Shown: positions 26,676 through 35,817, counted from the first letter of the stretch. The stretch: DNA of 64,000 bases from Burkholderia sp. GAS332 (GCA_900142905.1 FSRV01000002.1:3906001-3970000), one strand, 5' to 3'. A program made the numbers and translations. The notes: a model not told the origin generated them from the sequence alone.

Positions 26676-27233
26676 ATGCCAGCCACCAGCCCGCCTATGT
26701 CGACCCGCCCCACGCTCCTCACCACCAACCGCCTGATCATGCGTCCGCACACGCGCGACGATTTCCTCGATAGCTATGCGATGTGGTCCGATCCCGAAGT
26801 GATCCGCTATATCGGTGGCAAGCCGTTCACGCGCGAAGAAGTCTGGGCGCGCCTGCTGCGTTACGCCGGCCATTGGGCGATGCTGGGATACGGCTATTGG
26901 GTGGTGCGGGAAAAGGACGGCGGCCGGTTCCTGGGCGAAGTCGGCTTTGCCGACTACCACCGCGAGATCGAGCCTTCCTTGATGGATACGCCTGAGGTCG
27001 GCTGGGCACTGGACCCGGCCGTGCACAATCGCGGCTACGCGACCGAAGCCGTGCGCGCCGCCCTCGCCTGGGCCGATGCACATTGGCCGGACGGTGAGAC
27101 CGCCTGCATCATCGCGCCGGAAAACCGGCCGTCGCTGAACGTCGCGCGCAAGTGCGGTTACCGCGAACAGCTTCGCACGACGTACAAAGGCCAGCCGACC
27201 ATCGTGCTGCGGAGAGCGGCTGGGATGGTGTGA
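26676..27233 (+). CDS. GNAT acetyltransferase, RimJ/RimL type
   Basis: A 185-residue N-acetyltransferase. It shows the RimJ/RimL N-terminus (LTTNRLIMRPHTRDDFLDSY), the central EVGWALDPAVHNRGYATEAV that binds acetyl-CoA, and NRPSLNVARKCGYREQL near the end. Such enzymes acetylate protein N-termini, antibiotics or small amines. Either ATG 26676 or ATG 26697 may be the start; neither has a strong ribosome binding site. GC content returns here to the high level of the chromosome, unlike the preceding module. Confidence 0.87.
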   Translation: MPATSPPMSTRPTLLTTNRLIMRPHTRDDFLDSYAMWSDPEVIRYIGGKPFTREEVWARLLRYAGHWAMLGYGYWVVREKDGGRFLGEVGFADYHREIEPSLMDTPEVGWALDPAVHNRGYATEAVRAALAWADAHWPDGETACIIAPENRPSLNVARKCGYREQLRTTYKGQPTIVLRRAAGMV

Positions 27234-27334
27234 CCCGCCGCACGAGACATTGTCTGAAATCTCGTTAGTTTCTTCAGTCCAGCAAGCCTCGGAATCGCGG
27301 AGCCGGCGCATGCCGGCCCGCGAACCGGCTTGCC

Positions 27335-28075
27335 TTATTGACCGCCTTTGCTCGCTGCCGCCCGCTGCTGCGCGATCAGGTCCACCAGCCGCTCAACCTG
27401 CTTGCCCTGCGCATCGAAGTTGCCGGCATCGAGCCAGCGCGCGTAGCTCGGACGCAGCGCAGGCCATTCGCTGTCGATGATCGAAAACCACGCGGTATCG
27501 CGATTGCGTTCGTGATACACGATCGCTTGCCGAAAGATGCCTTCGAACGTAAAGCCATAGCGCAGCGCCGCGGTGCGCGACGGTCCATTCAGCGAATCGC
27601 ACTTCCATTCGAAGCGGCGATAGCCGAGGTCGTCGAACACATGGCTCATCAGCAGGAACATCGCTTCGGTGGCGATGCGTGTGCGCTTCAGGCGCGGCGA
27701 ATAGGTGACGTGCCCGACTTCGATCACGCCGTTCGTACGGTCGATCCGCATCAGCGCGAGCGTGCCGACTGCCTTGCCGGTCGCCAGATCGATCACCGCG
27801 TAATGCAGCGGATCAGGCGACGCGGCCATACGCGTCAGATGCTCTCGATACGCGGTGAGGCTCTCGAACGGCCCGACCGCCAGATAGGTCCAGTCGCGGC
27901 CATCGGGCGCGGAACTGTAGGCTTCGTACAGATCCGCAGCATGGCGTTCCACGTCCACCGGCTCGATCCGGCAATAGCTGCCCACCAGCGGCTCGCGGCC
28001 AGGCGCCTGGGCGCCGCTCCAGCCCGGCACGGGCGCGCCAATCGGCTGCTCGAAAGCGTTACGTGTGGGTTCCAT
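27335..28075 (-). CDS. GNAT family N-acetyltransferase
   Basis: A 246-residue RimJ/RimL-like acetyltransferase: VGSYCRIEPVDVERHAADLY, IEVGHVTYSPRLKRTRIATE, and WKCDSLNGPSRTAALRYGFT followed by FEGIFRQAIVYHERNRDTAW are all typical. AGGAGA six bases before ATG 28075 fixes the start; the frame stays open back to 29134 only because it mirrors the MocR gene. Divergent from MocR by 108 bases, which suggests MocR may control it. Substrate unknown. Confidence 0.88.
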   Translation of the reverse strand: MEPTRNAFEQPIGAPVPGWSGAQAPGREPLVGSYCRIEPVDVERHAADLYEAYSSAPDGRDWTYLAVGPFESLTAYREHLTRMAASPDPLHYAVIDLATGKAVGTLALMRIDRTNGVIEVGHVTYSPRLKRTRIATEAMFLLMSHVFDDLGYRRFEWKCDSLNGPSRTAALRYGFTFEGIFRQAIVYHERNRDTAWFSIIDSEWPALRPSYARWLDAGNFDAQGKQVERLVDLIAQQRAAASKGGQ

Positions 28076-28146
28076 GTCTGCTCTCCTGTCGAATATGGGT
28101 GATCGCTGCTTATGGAGAACGATACGGCAAACGTGGTATGTTAAAA

Positions 28147-28182
28147 AGATCCAGCCGAACAGCATTTGATAGATCCAGCCGA
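28147..28182. promoter_or_regulatory. Direct-repeat operator between GNAT and MocR genes
   Basis: AGATCCAGCCGA occurs twice in direct orientation, at 28147-28158 and 28171-28182, 24 bases apart from start to start. The second copy ends one base before the ATG at 28184. MocR/PdxR-type regulators are known to bind direct repeats near their own promoters, so this is a candidate autoregulatory site also able to affect the divergent GNAT gene. Confidence 0.55.
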
Positions 28183-28183
28183 G

Positions 28184-29731
28184 ATGATTGAGATCATTGG
28201 CCCACTCGCCAACCCGGCCGCCGCGGCCATCGCCGGTAGCGGCGAAAAACCCGCGCCACTGCAAAAGCAATTGATCGAGCGTTTGCAGCAGGCCATCCTC
28301 GCGGGACGTTTGCCGGCGGGGTCGCTGCTGCCGTCGTCGCGCTTGCTGGCGGCGGAAATGGGCGTGTCGCGCAACACGGTGGTGATCGCGTACGAGCATC
28401 TGGCCGCGGTCGGCTATGTCGTGGCCGACAAAAAGGGCACGCGCGTGAGTCCGCTCTCGAGCCCTTCTGCGCGCGGTGAACCAAAGACACTGCCGGTCGC
28501 GCCGGAGGTCGCCTACGCGGCGCGCGTTGAGCAATTCGCGGCGACGCGCACCCATGCCGACAACACCCTGCCGCTGACGCCGGGCACGCCTGCGCTGGAC
28601 CGGTTTCCGCTCGCCGCCTGGCGGCGCGCGCTCGAACGTGCGATGGAGCGTGCGTTGCCGCTCGCGCTCGGCTATGGCGACCCGGCGGGCGAGCCGGCCC
28701 TGCGCGACGCGATCGCCGCGCATGTGCGGATGGCGCGGGGTGTTCGCTGTGACGGCTCGCAGGTGGTGATCACCGAAGGTGCGCAGGAGGCGCTTAACCT
28801 GTGCGTGCGCCTGTTCACCAATTCGGGCGACATCGCGTGGGTGGAAGATCCGGGCTATCGCGGCGCCAAGGCTGCCTTCACACTCGGCGATCTGACCATG
28901 CTGCCGATGCCGGTCGACCCTGAAGGCATCGCGGTTCCGCCCGACGCCTGGCGCACGCAGGCTCCGAAGCTGATCTATACGTCGCCCGCGCATCAGTATC
29001 CGACCGGTGCGGTGTTGTCGGTGGCGCGCCGGCTGGACCTGATCGCACAGGCGCGCCGCTGCGGCGCCTGGCTGATCGAAGACGACTACGACGGCGAATT
29101 CCGCCATACCGGCGAGCCGATCGCCAGCATGCAAGGGCTGGTCGAGGACGCACCGGTTTTGTACGTCGGCTCATTCAGCAAAACGATGTTTCCGGCGCTG
29201 CGCATCGGCTTCGTGGTGCTGCCGCGCCCAATCGCCGCGCACACGGCTGTCGCGTTGCAGGAGATGCTGCGTGGCGGGCATCGTCTGGAGCAACTGGCGC
29301 TGGCACATTTCATCGAGAGCGGCGAATTCGGGCGGCATCTGGGCCGCATGCGGCGTTTGTATCGCGAGCGTCAGCAGGCGCTGCGCGATGCGCTCACCGC
29401 GCATTTCGCGCCGTCGCAGATTCTGGGTGGCAATTGCGGCATGCATCTGACGCTTCGCTTGCCGCCGCACATTGCCGATCGGACCCTTGCCGAACGGGCG
29501 CTCGCCCAGCGGCTCAATCCGCGCGCACTGTCGGGTTTTGCGTTGCAGCAGCGTGAGGAGACGAATGGGCTGGTGATCGGATATGGCAGCACACCAGCCG
29601 GACAATTGGCTTCCGCTGTCCGTGTCCTGGTCGAGCTGGTGCGCGAGATGGCGGGCGAGTCGAGCGGTGAGTCGGAAAATGGGGCAGTAAGCGGCTCGGC
29701 AACCGGTTCGCCAAGCGTGCGCGCCGTGTAA
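28184..29731 (+). CDS. MocR-type PLP-dependent regulator (GntR HTH plus aminotransferase domain)
   Basis: A 515-residue fusion of a GntR-type winged helix (LQKQLIERLQQAILAGRLPA, LLAAEMGVSRNTVVIAYEHL, residues about 20-90) with a class I aminotransferase fold. The PLP lysine is in VGSFSKTMFPALRIGF; EDDYDGEFR and SPAHQYPTG are further cofactor-pocket segments. MocR proteins (PdxR, GabR, TauR) sense PLP or amino compounds. The extreme C-terminus is Gly/Ser/Glu-rich and probably disordered. ATG 28184 is chosen over an in-frame TTG at 28166. Target probably includes the divergent acetyltransferase. Confidence 0.9.
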   Translation: MIEIIGPLANPAAAAIAGSGEKPAPLQKQLIERLQQAILAGRLPAGSLLPSSRLLAAEMGVSRNTVVIAYEHLAAVGYVVADKKGTRVSPLSSPSARGEPKTLPVAPEVAYAARVEQFAATRTHADNTLPLTPGTPALDRFPLAAWRRALERAMERALPLALGYGDPAGEPALRDAIAAHVRMARGVRCDGSQVVITEGAQEALNLCVRLFTNSGDIAWVEDPGYRGAKAAFTLGDLTMLPMPVDPEGIAVPPDAWRTQAPKLIYTSPAHQYPTGAVLSVARRLDLIAQARRCGAWLIEDDYDGEFRHTGEPIASMQGLVEDAPVLYVGSFSKTMFPALRIGFVVLPRPIAAHTAVALQEMLRGGHRLEQLALAHFIESGEFGRHLGRMRRLYRERQQALRDALTAHFAPSQILGGNCGMHLTLRLPPHIADRTLAERALAQRLNPRALSGFALQQREETNGLVIGYGSTPAGQLASAVRVLVELVREMAGESSGESENGAVSGSATGSPSVRAV

Positions 29732-29955
29732 GTTTTTACGTTTGTCCGCGTGGCCCATGTCGCGCTATCGTGTCGTTTATGCGCGGTGATTTCGACGTGC
29801 GCGACGTCGACGAATCGCCCGCAGGTCATGCCCAGCGCACCGTCATGCAACATCGCGTGACATGCGGCGCGCGCCTGCCGGGCCGCGATCGGGCTCGGGC
29901 ATGAAGCATGCCTTTGTTGTAGTGATCTATGACGATTAATCAGACCGGAGACGAC

Positions 29956-30288
29956 ATGAAGGAAATCGAACCGACCGCTTGGTTTGAGCTTGCTGCCCAT
30001 ACGCCCGTGCGTGAAGGCTGGTACGAGGTGCAGTTGACGAGCGGGGACACGGCATTTGCGAAATACGGCGACGGCGTATGGACCGAGAAACCGCTCCTGG
30101 TGTTCACGCACTGGCGCGGCCTCTCCGCCGACCCGTCGAAAGCTGCCGAAGGCGAGGCCGAGTCGATCGGCGCGGAGGCCACCGCGGCTCAGGGCGTGCG
30201 TGCCGCATGGAACGCGTTCTTCCCTGGATTCGGCGAAGAACAGCACAAACCGCTCGACGCCTTGCCCAACGGTAAGGCCCCACATTGA
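29956..30288 (+). CDS. Hypothetical protein
   Basis: A 110-residue protein beginning at ATG 29956, selected by GGAG six bases upstream; an in-frame ATG at 29929 lacks such a site. The N-terminal half (PTAWFELAAHTPVREGWYEV, GDTAFAKYGDGVWTEKPLLV) looks like a small beta domain with several Trp and Tyr residues; the C-terminal part is Ala/Glu-rich and helical. No signal peptide or membrane helix. No named family recognised. It is convergent with the FAD oxidoreductase gene, 59 bases apart. Confidence 0.75.
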   Translation: MKEIEPTAWFELAAHTPVREGWYEVQLTSGDTAFAKYGDGVWTEKPLLVFTHWRGLSADPSKAAEGEAESIGAEATAAQGVRAAWNAFFPGFGEEQHKPLDALPNGKAPH

Positions 30289-30347
30289 CCGACGGATTGC
30301 CTGGGTAGCTGGGCCGCGTAACAGAGCGCGCAGCCTGGCCACCTTCA

Positions 30348-31694
30348 TCAATCCAGTCTCGCGCCATCGTGATTGAGCAGCAGGCGAATGTCCTCTCCGG
30401 CAACGCGCCGGGTGTCAATGCGCTCCTGGACTGCCAGTGCGGCCGCGTGGCCAACTGCATGGCCATAGGAAAAGCACTGCGCCGTTACACGCGCGGACGC
30501 TACCGCTTCATGCTCCGCAGACAGGCAGCGCCCGGCGACCAGCAGCGATTCACCCTGGCTCGGCACAAAGCAGCCGAACGGTACTTCGTAGTAGTCGTTG
30601 AGGAGCCACTCGACGCGCGGGCGGTTTCCGCTATGCAACTCGATCGGCCAGGGTGATCGGGCAATGCCGTCCGCAAACTTGGCGCCAGACAGGATGTCGC
30701 TGTTACGCAAGGTCTTGACGCCACTGGCCTGGCGCGTCTGCCGTACGCCCACCTGCACGGCGGTGTCGTTCATCCAGCTCGCCTCGCATCCCGCCAGATG
30801 CTCGCGGAAGAAGCGCGCGTATTCGCGTGCCTGAATGCGTCCTTCGAATTCCGCCTCCGAGAAATCGCGATACAGCACGGCGTTGAGTTCGCGGCCATCG
30901 GCCCCGGTCACCCGCGTGCAATTGCAGAGCAATTCGCCCGGCCGCGTCGTCGGAAACAGCCATATCTTGGCGCGCGGCAGGTTATAGCCGTTCGCGTTCG
31001 CCGCGGCGATCTGCGCCGAAACCTCGGCGGGCATAATCGTATCGTTACCATAGGCCGCCAGGAAACGCTCGACGTCGACTCCCATCAACCGAAAAATCAT
31101 CGTGGGATTCTGTACGTGACCGTCGTGCCCCATGGAGGTCGGGAACCCGGCCATCGAGACCAGGTCCGCGTCGCCGCTGGCGTCGATCGTGACGGCGGCG
31201 TGCACCCGCACCTTGCCTTCCTTCGTGTAAAGCTGCGCACCTGCCACCCGCTCGCCGTCGAGCAGTACTTCGGTGACCATTGCATGGTAGAGCGTCGTCA
31301 CGCCAGCTTCCGTGAGCAATGCGTCTGCCGTTTCGCGCCAGGCGAGCGGCTCGTGGACACGCGTATAGGTCTTGCCGTACTTGAGGGGCGCGCTCAACCC
31401 ATCGCGACGCTCCATCTGCGTGATGAACTCATCGACAAAACCATGCACCAGTTGGCGCGGTGGCGCATTGCCTTCGCTTGCCTCGTACAGGCCGCAGATC
31501 GTGCCGGAGAGTCCGGCGACCGCGCCGCCGCCACAGAAACCATATCGCTCTACTAGAACAACCTTGCAGCCTTGCCGGGCTGCCGTCACCGCAGCGGCCA
31601 ATCCTGATGCACCGCCGCCGGCCACTAGTACATCGGCGTGCAAATCCTGTACCGGTCGCTTATCCACGCCGGGCGTCACATGGGTCGTTGTCAT
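30348..31694 (-). CDS. FAD-dependent oxidoreductase (FAD_oxidored family)
   Basis: A 448-residue flavoprotein. The dinucleotide loop VAGGGASGLAAAVTAARQG lies at about residues 25-43, followed by VVLVERYGFCGGGAVAGLSG, typical of the PF12831 family related to succinate/fumarate-type dehydrogenases; the C-terminal GRCLSAEHEAVASARV closes the FAD site. It would oxidise or reduce a C-C bond of the substrate handled by this operon. It is the last gene of the MFS/enoyl-CoA hydratase/CoA-transferase operon, 95 bases after the CoA-transferase stop. The start at 31694 (MTTTHVTPG) is preferred to an open extension at 31736. Confidence 0.87.
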   Translation of the reverse strand: MTTTHVTPGVDKRPVQDLHADVLVAGGGASGLAAAVTAARQGCKVVLVERYGFCGGGAVAGLSGTICGLYEASEGNAPPRQLVHGFVDEFITQMERRDGLSAPLKYGKTYTRVHEPLAWRETADALLTEAGVTTLYHAMVTEVLLDGERVAGAQLYTKEGKVRVHAAVTIDASGDADLVSMAGFPTSMGHDGHVQNPTMIFRLMGVDVERFLAAYGNDTIMPAEVSAQIAAANANGYNLPRAKIWLFPTTRPGELLCNCTRVTGADGRELNAVLYRDFSEAEFEGRIQAREYARFFREHLAGCEASWMNDTAVQVGVRQTRQASGVKTLRNSDILSGAKFADGIARSPWPIELHSGNRPRVEWLLNDYYEVPFGCFVPSQGESLLVAGRCLSAEHEAVASARVTAQCFSYGHAVGHAAALAVQERIDTRRVAGEDIRLLLNHDGARLD

Positions 31695-31789
31695 GAATGT
31701 GTTTCTCGCAAGGGGATACCTCGAGTACGCCGCCAACCCGCCACCCGGCTACGGCCGGGCGGCAAGTCGGAGCGCGTTTGACAGGATCG

Positions 31790-33358
31790 TCAAGCCTTGA
31801 ATAGATCAGGCTCCATCGTCTTGAGTTCTTCCGCGATTCGCTTAGGACGAAACTCCATCTGCTCGAGTACGTCTTTGCGGACATCGATACCATGGGCGAT
31901 TTCCGTCAGTACGAGGCCGTCGGGCTCGACCTGGAACACCGCGCGCTCGGTGATAATCTTGGCAGTCTGCCCACGCTCCCTGACGTTCTTCATCACGGGG
32001 TAAGTGATCTGCTCGGCGTTGTTCACAAACTTCTGCACTCGCCCTTCGCTAGCAATGCTCAGCCCTTGGGAAGAAATATCGGTGACCAGTCCGCCGGTGG
32101 TAAACGTGCCGGTGAAAATCAGATCGCGCGCGTTGTGGGCGATGTCGATGAAGCCGCCGGCCCCCGGATTGAACGTCCCGAACCGGCTGACATTCACATT
32201 GCCATGCGAATCGAACTGCGCGAAGGCGAGCGCCGCGAATTTGCAATTGCCACCGTTGATGAAATCGAATTGCGACAGGCCGTCGAGCAAGGCCTCCGGA
32301 TGCAGGTTGGCCGAGAACTGCCAGCCGCTCATGACCAGACCGCCGAAGGTGCCGTGCTCCGTCGTCATCCAGTAGTCGTTGATGTTGTCGCCTTCGAAAA
32401 GACCGTCTTCCCACATCGTCAAGGGTGCATCCGACGACGCACCGAAGCCGAAAATGCTGACGGTTTTGCGCGGCACCTCGCGTGCCGCGCGGCGCGCCAC
32501 GACCTTGTCTGGCCCCATGGGCAACGGTGCCAGCCGGCTGAAATCCAGCGATTGGCCGCCGAGATACGCGGTATCGAATTCGGTATCCGTCACCATCATC
32601 TGCTCGGAATCGACGACAACGTGGTCGACTAGCACCCCGGGGATCTTGACCTCCTGGACTGCCCGAGTGCGTCGCCCGGTCACACTCTTGACCTGGGCGA
32701 TGACCGTTCCCCCGCAAGCCTTGACCGCGAGAGCGATGGCCAGCGACGACGACATCAGTGCCTCGCCTTCGAACGACAGGTTGCCGAACTCGTCGGCACT
32801 GGTTGCCCGGATGATGCCGACGTCGAGCTTGCGGGTCGGATAGTACAGGTACTCTTCGCCATCGAACTCAACCAGCCGGATGAGATCCTCCTCGCTCCGT
32901 TCGGTCAGTTTGCCACCTTGCTGGCGCGGATCGACGTAGGTGCCAAGGCCGATTTTTGTCATGTAACCGGAGCCGTGGCGCGCCACCTCTCGCAACCAGT
33001 GCATGCTCGCACCGATGGGCCAGCTGTACGCTTCGATCTGATTCTCGCGGATCAGGCGCATCAATTCCGGGCGGCGGCCGGTTTGCGGATTGACCGGATT
33101 GACGTACGAGCCGGAGACGATGCGCTTCATGAGCCCAGGCGCTGCGACCCAGTCCATCCCCTTGATCCCCATCGAGTCGCCGGTACCGCACGGGAAGTAG
33201 AACGACAGGTTACCTGGGGAGCCGTCGGCATCGTAGCGTTCGCGAATCGCCTTGAGGATACTGTCGGGCGTGATCCAACCGATCACGCCGACACTGGCGA
33301 CGTTGCTGCCGTCGCGAATCATTGAAACGGCCTCGCTGGCCGAGCAGACCTTACTCAT
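31790..33358 (-). CDS. Family I CoA-transferase (fused alpha and beta domains)
   Basis: A 522-residue acyl-CoA:carboxylate CoA-transferase with both halves in one chain, as in propionate/acetoacetate CoA-transferases. Glu334 in TTEHGTFGG matches the catalytic glutamate of the E-x-G-x-x-G motif; VGVIGWITPDSILKAI near the N-terminus matches the CoA-binding half. It activates a carboxylate by moving CoA from a donor such as acetyl-CoA. Its ATG overlaps the stop of the enoyl-CoA hydratase gene by four bases, so they are tightly coupled. Product and donor cannot be told from sequence. Confidence 0.9.
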   Translation of the reverse strand: MSKVCSASEAVSMIRDGSNVASVGVIGWITPDSILKAIRERYDADGSPGNLSFYFPCGTGDSMGIKGMDWVAAPGLMKRIVSGSYVNPVNPQTGRRPELMRLIRENQIEAYSWPIGASMHWLREVARHGSGYMTKIGLGTYVDPRQQGGKLTERSEEDLIRLVEFDGEEYLYYPTRKLDVGIIRATSADEFGNLSFEGEALMSSSLAIALAVKACGGTVIAQVKSVTGRRTRAVQEVKIPGVLVDHVVVDSEQMMVTDTEFDTAYLGGQSLDFSRLAPLPMGPDKVVARRAAREVPRKTVSIFGFGASSDAPLTMWEDGLFEGDNINDYWMTTEHGTFGGLVMSGWQFSANLHPEALLDGLSQFDFINGGNCKFAALAFAQFDSHGNVNVSRFGTFNPGAGGFIDIAHNARDLIFTGTFTTGGLVTDISSQGLSIASEGRVQKFVNNAEQITYPVMKNVRERGQTAKIITERAVFQVEPDGLVLTEIAHGIDVRKDVLEQMEFRPKRIAEELKTMEPDLFKA

Positions 33359-34098
33359 ACTTTCACCCCGAATTTGGCGAGAGTCGCCTTGGCGACCGGA
33401 TGGCCGCAGTTTTCAGCAAACAGAAGATTGGCTTCCGCGTCGCGGATTTCACCTTGCACAGCGAAGCTGTCGCGGAAATAGCGCTTGGTCGCAGCGACGG
33501 CAGGCTGCGGCATATCCGCGAGCGAGTGCGCGATGGCCATGGCCATCGGAAGCGCGTCGTCTTCGAGCGTCACGTAGTCCGCAAGCCCCAGGCGACACGC
33601 CTCGGCACCGTCGATTTCCTCGATGCCCCAGGCGAGGCGCCGCGCGGTCGCCGGCGTGCAGCGCCCCAGCAGGAATTGCAGACCCCAAGGAGGAATCCAG
33701 CCAATCCGGACTTCCGGCATGTGCCAACGGCAGCTTGCGTCGGTCACGACGAGATCGCATGCCGCGGCCAGCGCAAACCCGCCGCCCAGACAGAAGCCCG
33801 AAACAGAGCACACGACAGGCTTGCTCAGCATGGAGATCGAGCGGGCCACCGCGGCAGTGACGGCCTCGTGCTCGCGCATCTCCGTCAGATTCATCGTGCC
33901 GAGTTCTTTAAGATCGCTCCCCGCACAGAAGCCCGGAGCGCTTCCGGTCAGCACAATTGCGTGCACTTGCGGATCGGCGTCGAGTTCGTTTAGCGCGGCG
34001 CGCAGCGACTGCACGAGCTCGGTGCCCAACGCATTTCTGCGATGGGGTCGGTCAATGGTTAGGATAACGACTTTATCGTCGCGCTTGGTGATGAGCAT
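33355..34098 (-). CDS. Enoyl-CoA hydratase/isomerase family protein
   Basis: A 247-residue crotonase-fold enzyme. Oxyanion-hole segments are FCAGSDLKEL and SVSGFCLGGGFALAAACDLVV; the position of the usual catalytic Glu pair is occupied by MPEVRIGWIPPWG, giving one glutamate here. Reactions in this family include hydration, isomerisation and C-C cleavage of acyl-CoA. AGGAGG six bases before the start is a very strong ribosome binding site. It lies between the MFS and CoA-transferase genes and presumably acts on the CoA ester made by the latter. Confidence 0.9.
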   Translation of the reverse strand: MLITKRDDKVVILTIDRPHRRNALGTELVQSLRAALNELDADPQVHAIVLTGSAPGFCAGSDLKELGTMNLTEMREHEAVTAAVARSISMLSKPVVCSVSGFCLGGGFALAAACDLVVTDASCRWHMPEVRIGWIPPWGLQFLLGRCTPATARRLAWGIEEIDGAEACRLGLADYVTLEDDALPMAMAIAHSLADMPQPAVAATKRYFRDSFAVQGEIRDAEANLLFAENCGHPVAKATLAKFGVKV

Positions 34099-34116
34099 GT
34101 CAGCCTCCTACGTGAA

Positions 34117-35460
34117 TTATTGAATTGCGGCCGGTTCGGTTACCGACGCCGCTTCGCTGTTTGTGGCGCTCTGAGGTGCGGTCTGAATGAACCAGGATGC
34201 GATGATGCCGACCACGATGCAGCAGGCGAGGAAAATCCAGCCTAGCGTGTAGTCCTTGCCACTGCTGGTCGTCACGATCAGGGCCGCAAAGATCTTGGCG
34301 CTGAATGCGGCCACGACGTAGCCCACGCCATTCACGAATCCCATCGCTTTGCCGTAGACCTCGGGCGTGAAGATTTCGGCAGGCACCGTCAGGAACGGTC
34401 CCCAGGCCATATTGGCGAAGAAGCCCATGCCGCAAAGCACGACGGCAAGCAATGCGTGATTGCCGGATTGCATGGTCGCAATGGTCAGCACGAAGGGGAT
34501 CAAGCCGGCGAAACACGTCGCGATCATGATCCGGCGGTTGCCGCGGAACACTTTGTCCGACAGGTAGGAGGACACGAAGCTACCGATCGCCCCCGCGCCA
34601 AAATAGAGTGCGGCCCAATAGCCCATTGTCGTGAGTTTGAAACCGAATTTGTCAGCGAGGTACAGCGGAATCCAGATCGACGCGCCCCAATACGTCACCT
34701 GCATCACGACGTCGACGACTACGACTGCGATATAGGCGCGGCTCTTGAAGAGGTCGAGGAACGAGAAGTTCTTGACCTTCAGGATCTGACTTTGCACATT
34801 CTCGAACTTGTCGCCTTTCAGAATGCCGGCTTCGATCTCCTCCTTGTAGCTGTACTGAAGCTCCTCGTGGGTAATGCCGCGATATTGCTCAGGCCGATCG
34901 AAGACGAAGAACACGATCAGAAGCAACGGAAATATGCCGAGTGCACCGGTGATGAAAAACACGGTACGCCAGCTTCCGGTATGAGCCGCCATTTGCGTCG
35001 CAAGGATGCTCGCCCACGCCGGCGTGAGAATCCATGCCCACGAGAGAAGCGCCTGCGCCTGGGCACGCCCTTCCTTATTGAACCAGCGCATCAGAATCCG
35101 GGCAGACGGTACGTACTCCGTACCGATCAGCATGCCGAACAGTGCCATCCGGAAGAAATACTCATATTTGGTGTGAAGAAAGCCCATCCACCAGGTCATG
35201 ATCGACCAGGAGATCACCGAGAAGATCAACATCTTCTTGGCGCCGTACTTGTCGGTCAGTACCCCGGAAATGTATTGAGACGGCCCGTAAAAAATGAGCA
35301 TGAGAAAGGTGCCGGTACCGATGTCCCCCATGGTCAACCCGAGGTCCGCTGCGATAAACGGATTGAGCAGGTTGGTTTTCACACGGTCGAGGAACTGGAT
35401 GCTGTACGCGACCAATAGCGCGATCGCCACTATCCATCGGTAACTGATTTTCATGCGCAT
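34117..35460 (-). CDS. MFS transporter, anion:cation symporter-like
   Basis: A 447-residue permease with twelve predicted helices. The loop GVLTDKYGAKKMLIFSVISW after helix 2 and the general layout (YRWIVAIALLVAYSIQFLDR) fit the ACS family, which imports organic acids such as hexuronates or phthalates. AAGGAGA seven bases before ATG 35460 fixes the start. It is the first gene of the catabolic operon and thus probably imports its substrate. A sigma-70 promoter with an overlapping operator lies 80-120 bases upstream. Confidence 0.9.
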   Translation of the reverse strand: MRMKISYRWIVAIALLVAYSIQFLDRVKTNLLNPFIAADLGLTMGDIGTGTFLMLIFYGPSQYISGVLTDKYGAKKMLIFSVISWSIMTWWMGFLHTKYEYFFRMALFGMLIGTEYVPSARILMRWFNKEGRAQAQALLSWAWILTPAWASILATQMAAHTGSWRTVFFITGALGIFPLLLIVFFVFDRPEQYRGITHEELQYSYKEEIEAGILKGDKFENVQSQILKVKNFSFLDLFKSRAYIAVVVVDVVMQVTYWGASIWIPLYLADKFGFKLTTMGYWAALYFGAGAIGSFVSSYLSDKVFRGNRRIMIATCFAGLIPFVLTIATMQSGNHALLAVVLCGMGFFANMAWGPFLTVPAEIFTPEVYGKAMGFVNGVGYVVAAFSAKIFAALIVTTSSGKDYTLGWIFLACCIVVGIIASWFIQTAPQSATNSEAASVTEPAAIQ

Positions 35461-35536
35461 AGATGTCTCCTTAAATTCGAGAGCGAGCACGTCTCGGGTG
35501 TACTCGTTTCGTGATGATGTTTTTGTGATATGTCAG

Positions 35537-35577
35537 TAACATGTTGGTACGATATTTAACGGTCGACGATGCGTCAA
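35537..35577 (-). promoter_or_regulatory. Promoter and GntR-type operator of the MFS operon
   Basis: On the minus strand TTGACG (35577-35572) and TATCGT (35554-35549) are spaced by 17 bases. TAACATGTT at 35537-35545 overlaps the expected transcription start. The same core lies at the promoter of the divergent GntR gene (35804-35817), so the regulator probably represses both. Confidence 0.65.
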
Positions 35578-35781
35578 CTGGTGTTTACGCTGCGGCGCTG
35601 GTCGCGTTGAAAGTCAAGAGGATGCGTACGCCGGGGCTATAGGCGGCGGATACGCCGTGACGCTGCGGGCGCAGCCGGATGCGGGCGGCGAGGTCACAAT
35701 TAGGGACGGAGACGCGGAGCCAAGAGCTGGCGAGAGGGCGGAGGACAGCGTGGAGGGGGCGGCAATCGACAGCCAAGCCCG

Positions 35782-35817
35782 TTGGACAGAATGTCCATGC
35801 GGGGCTAACATGTTAGC
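35782..35817 (+). promoter_or_regulatory. Promoter and palindromic operator of the GntR gene
   Basis: TTGGAC (35782-35787) and TAACAT (35806-35811) are spaced by 18 bases. The perfect palindrome GCTAACATGTTAGC (35804-35817) covers the -10 element. A second perfect dyad, TGGACA-GAA-TGTCCA (35783-35797), covers the -35. Autorepression is the simplest reading. Confidence 0.65.

Noticed and set aside
27296..27322. GC-rich hairpin between convergent GNAT genes (CGCGG, CCGGC arms)
   Set aside because: Good stem but no T tract on either side; could be a terminator, not supported enough to list.
28076..29134. N-terminal 350-codon extension of the GNAT frame on the minus strand
   Set aside because: It is the mirror of the MocR gene on the other strand; composition is Arg/His-rich and a strong ribosome binding site sets the GNAT start at 28075.
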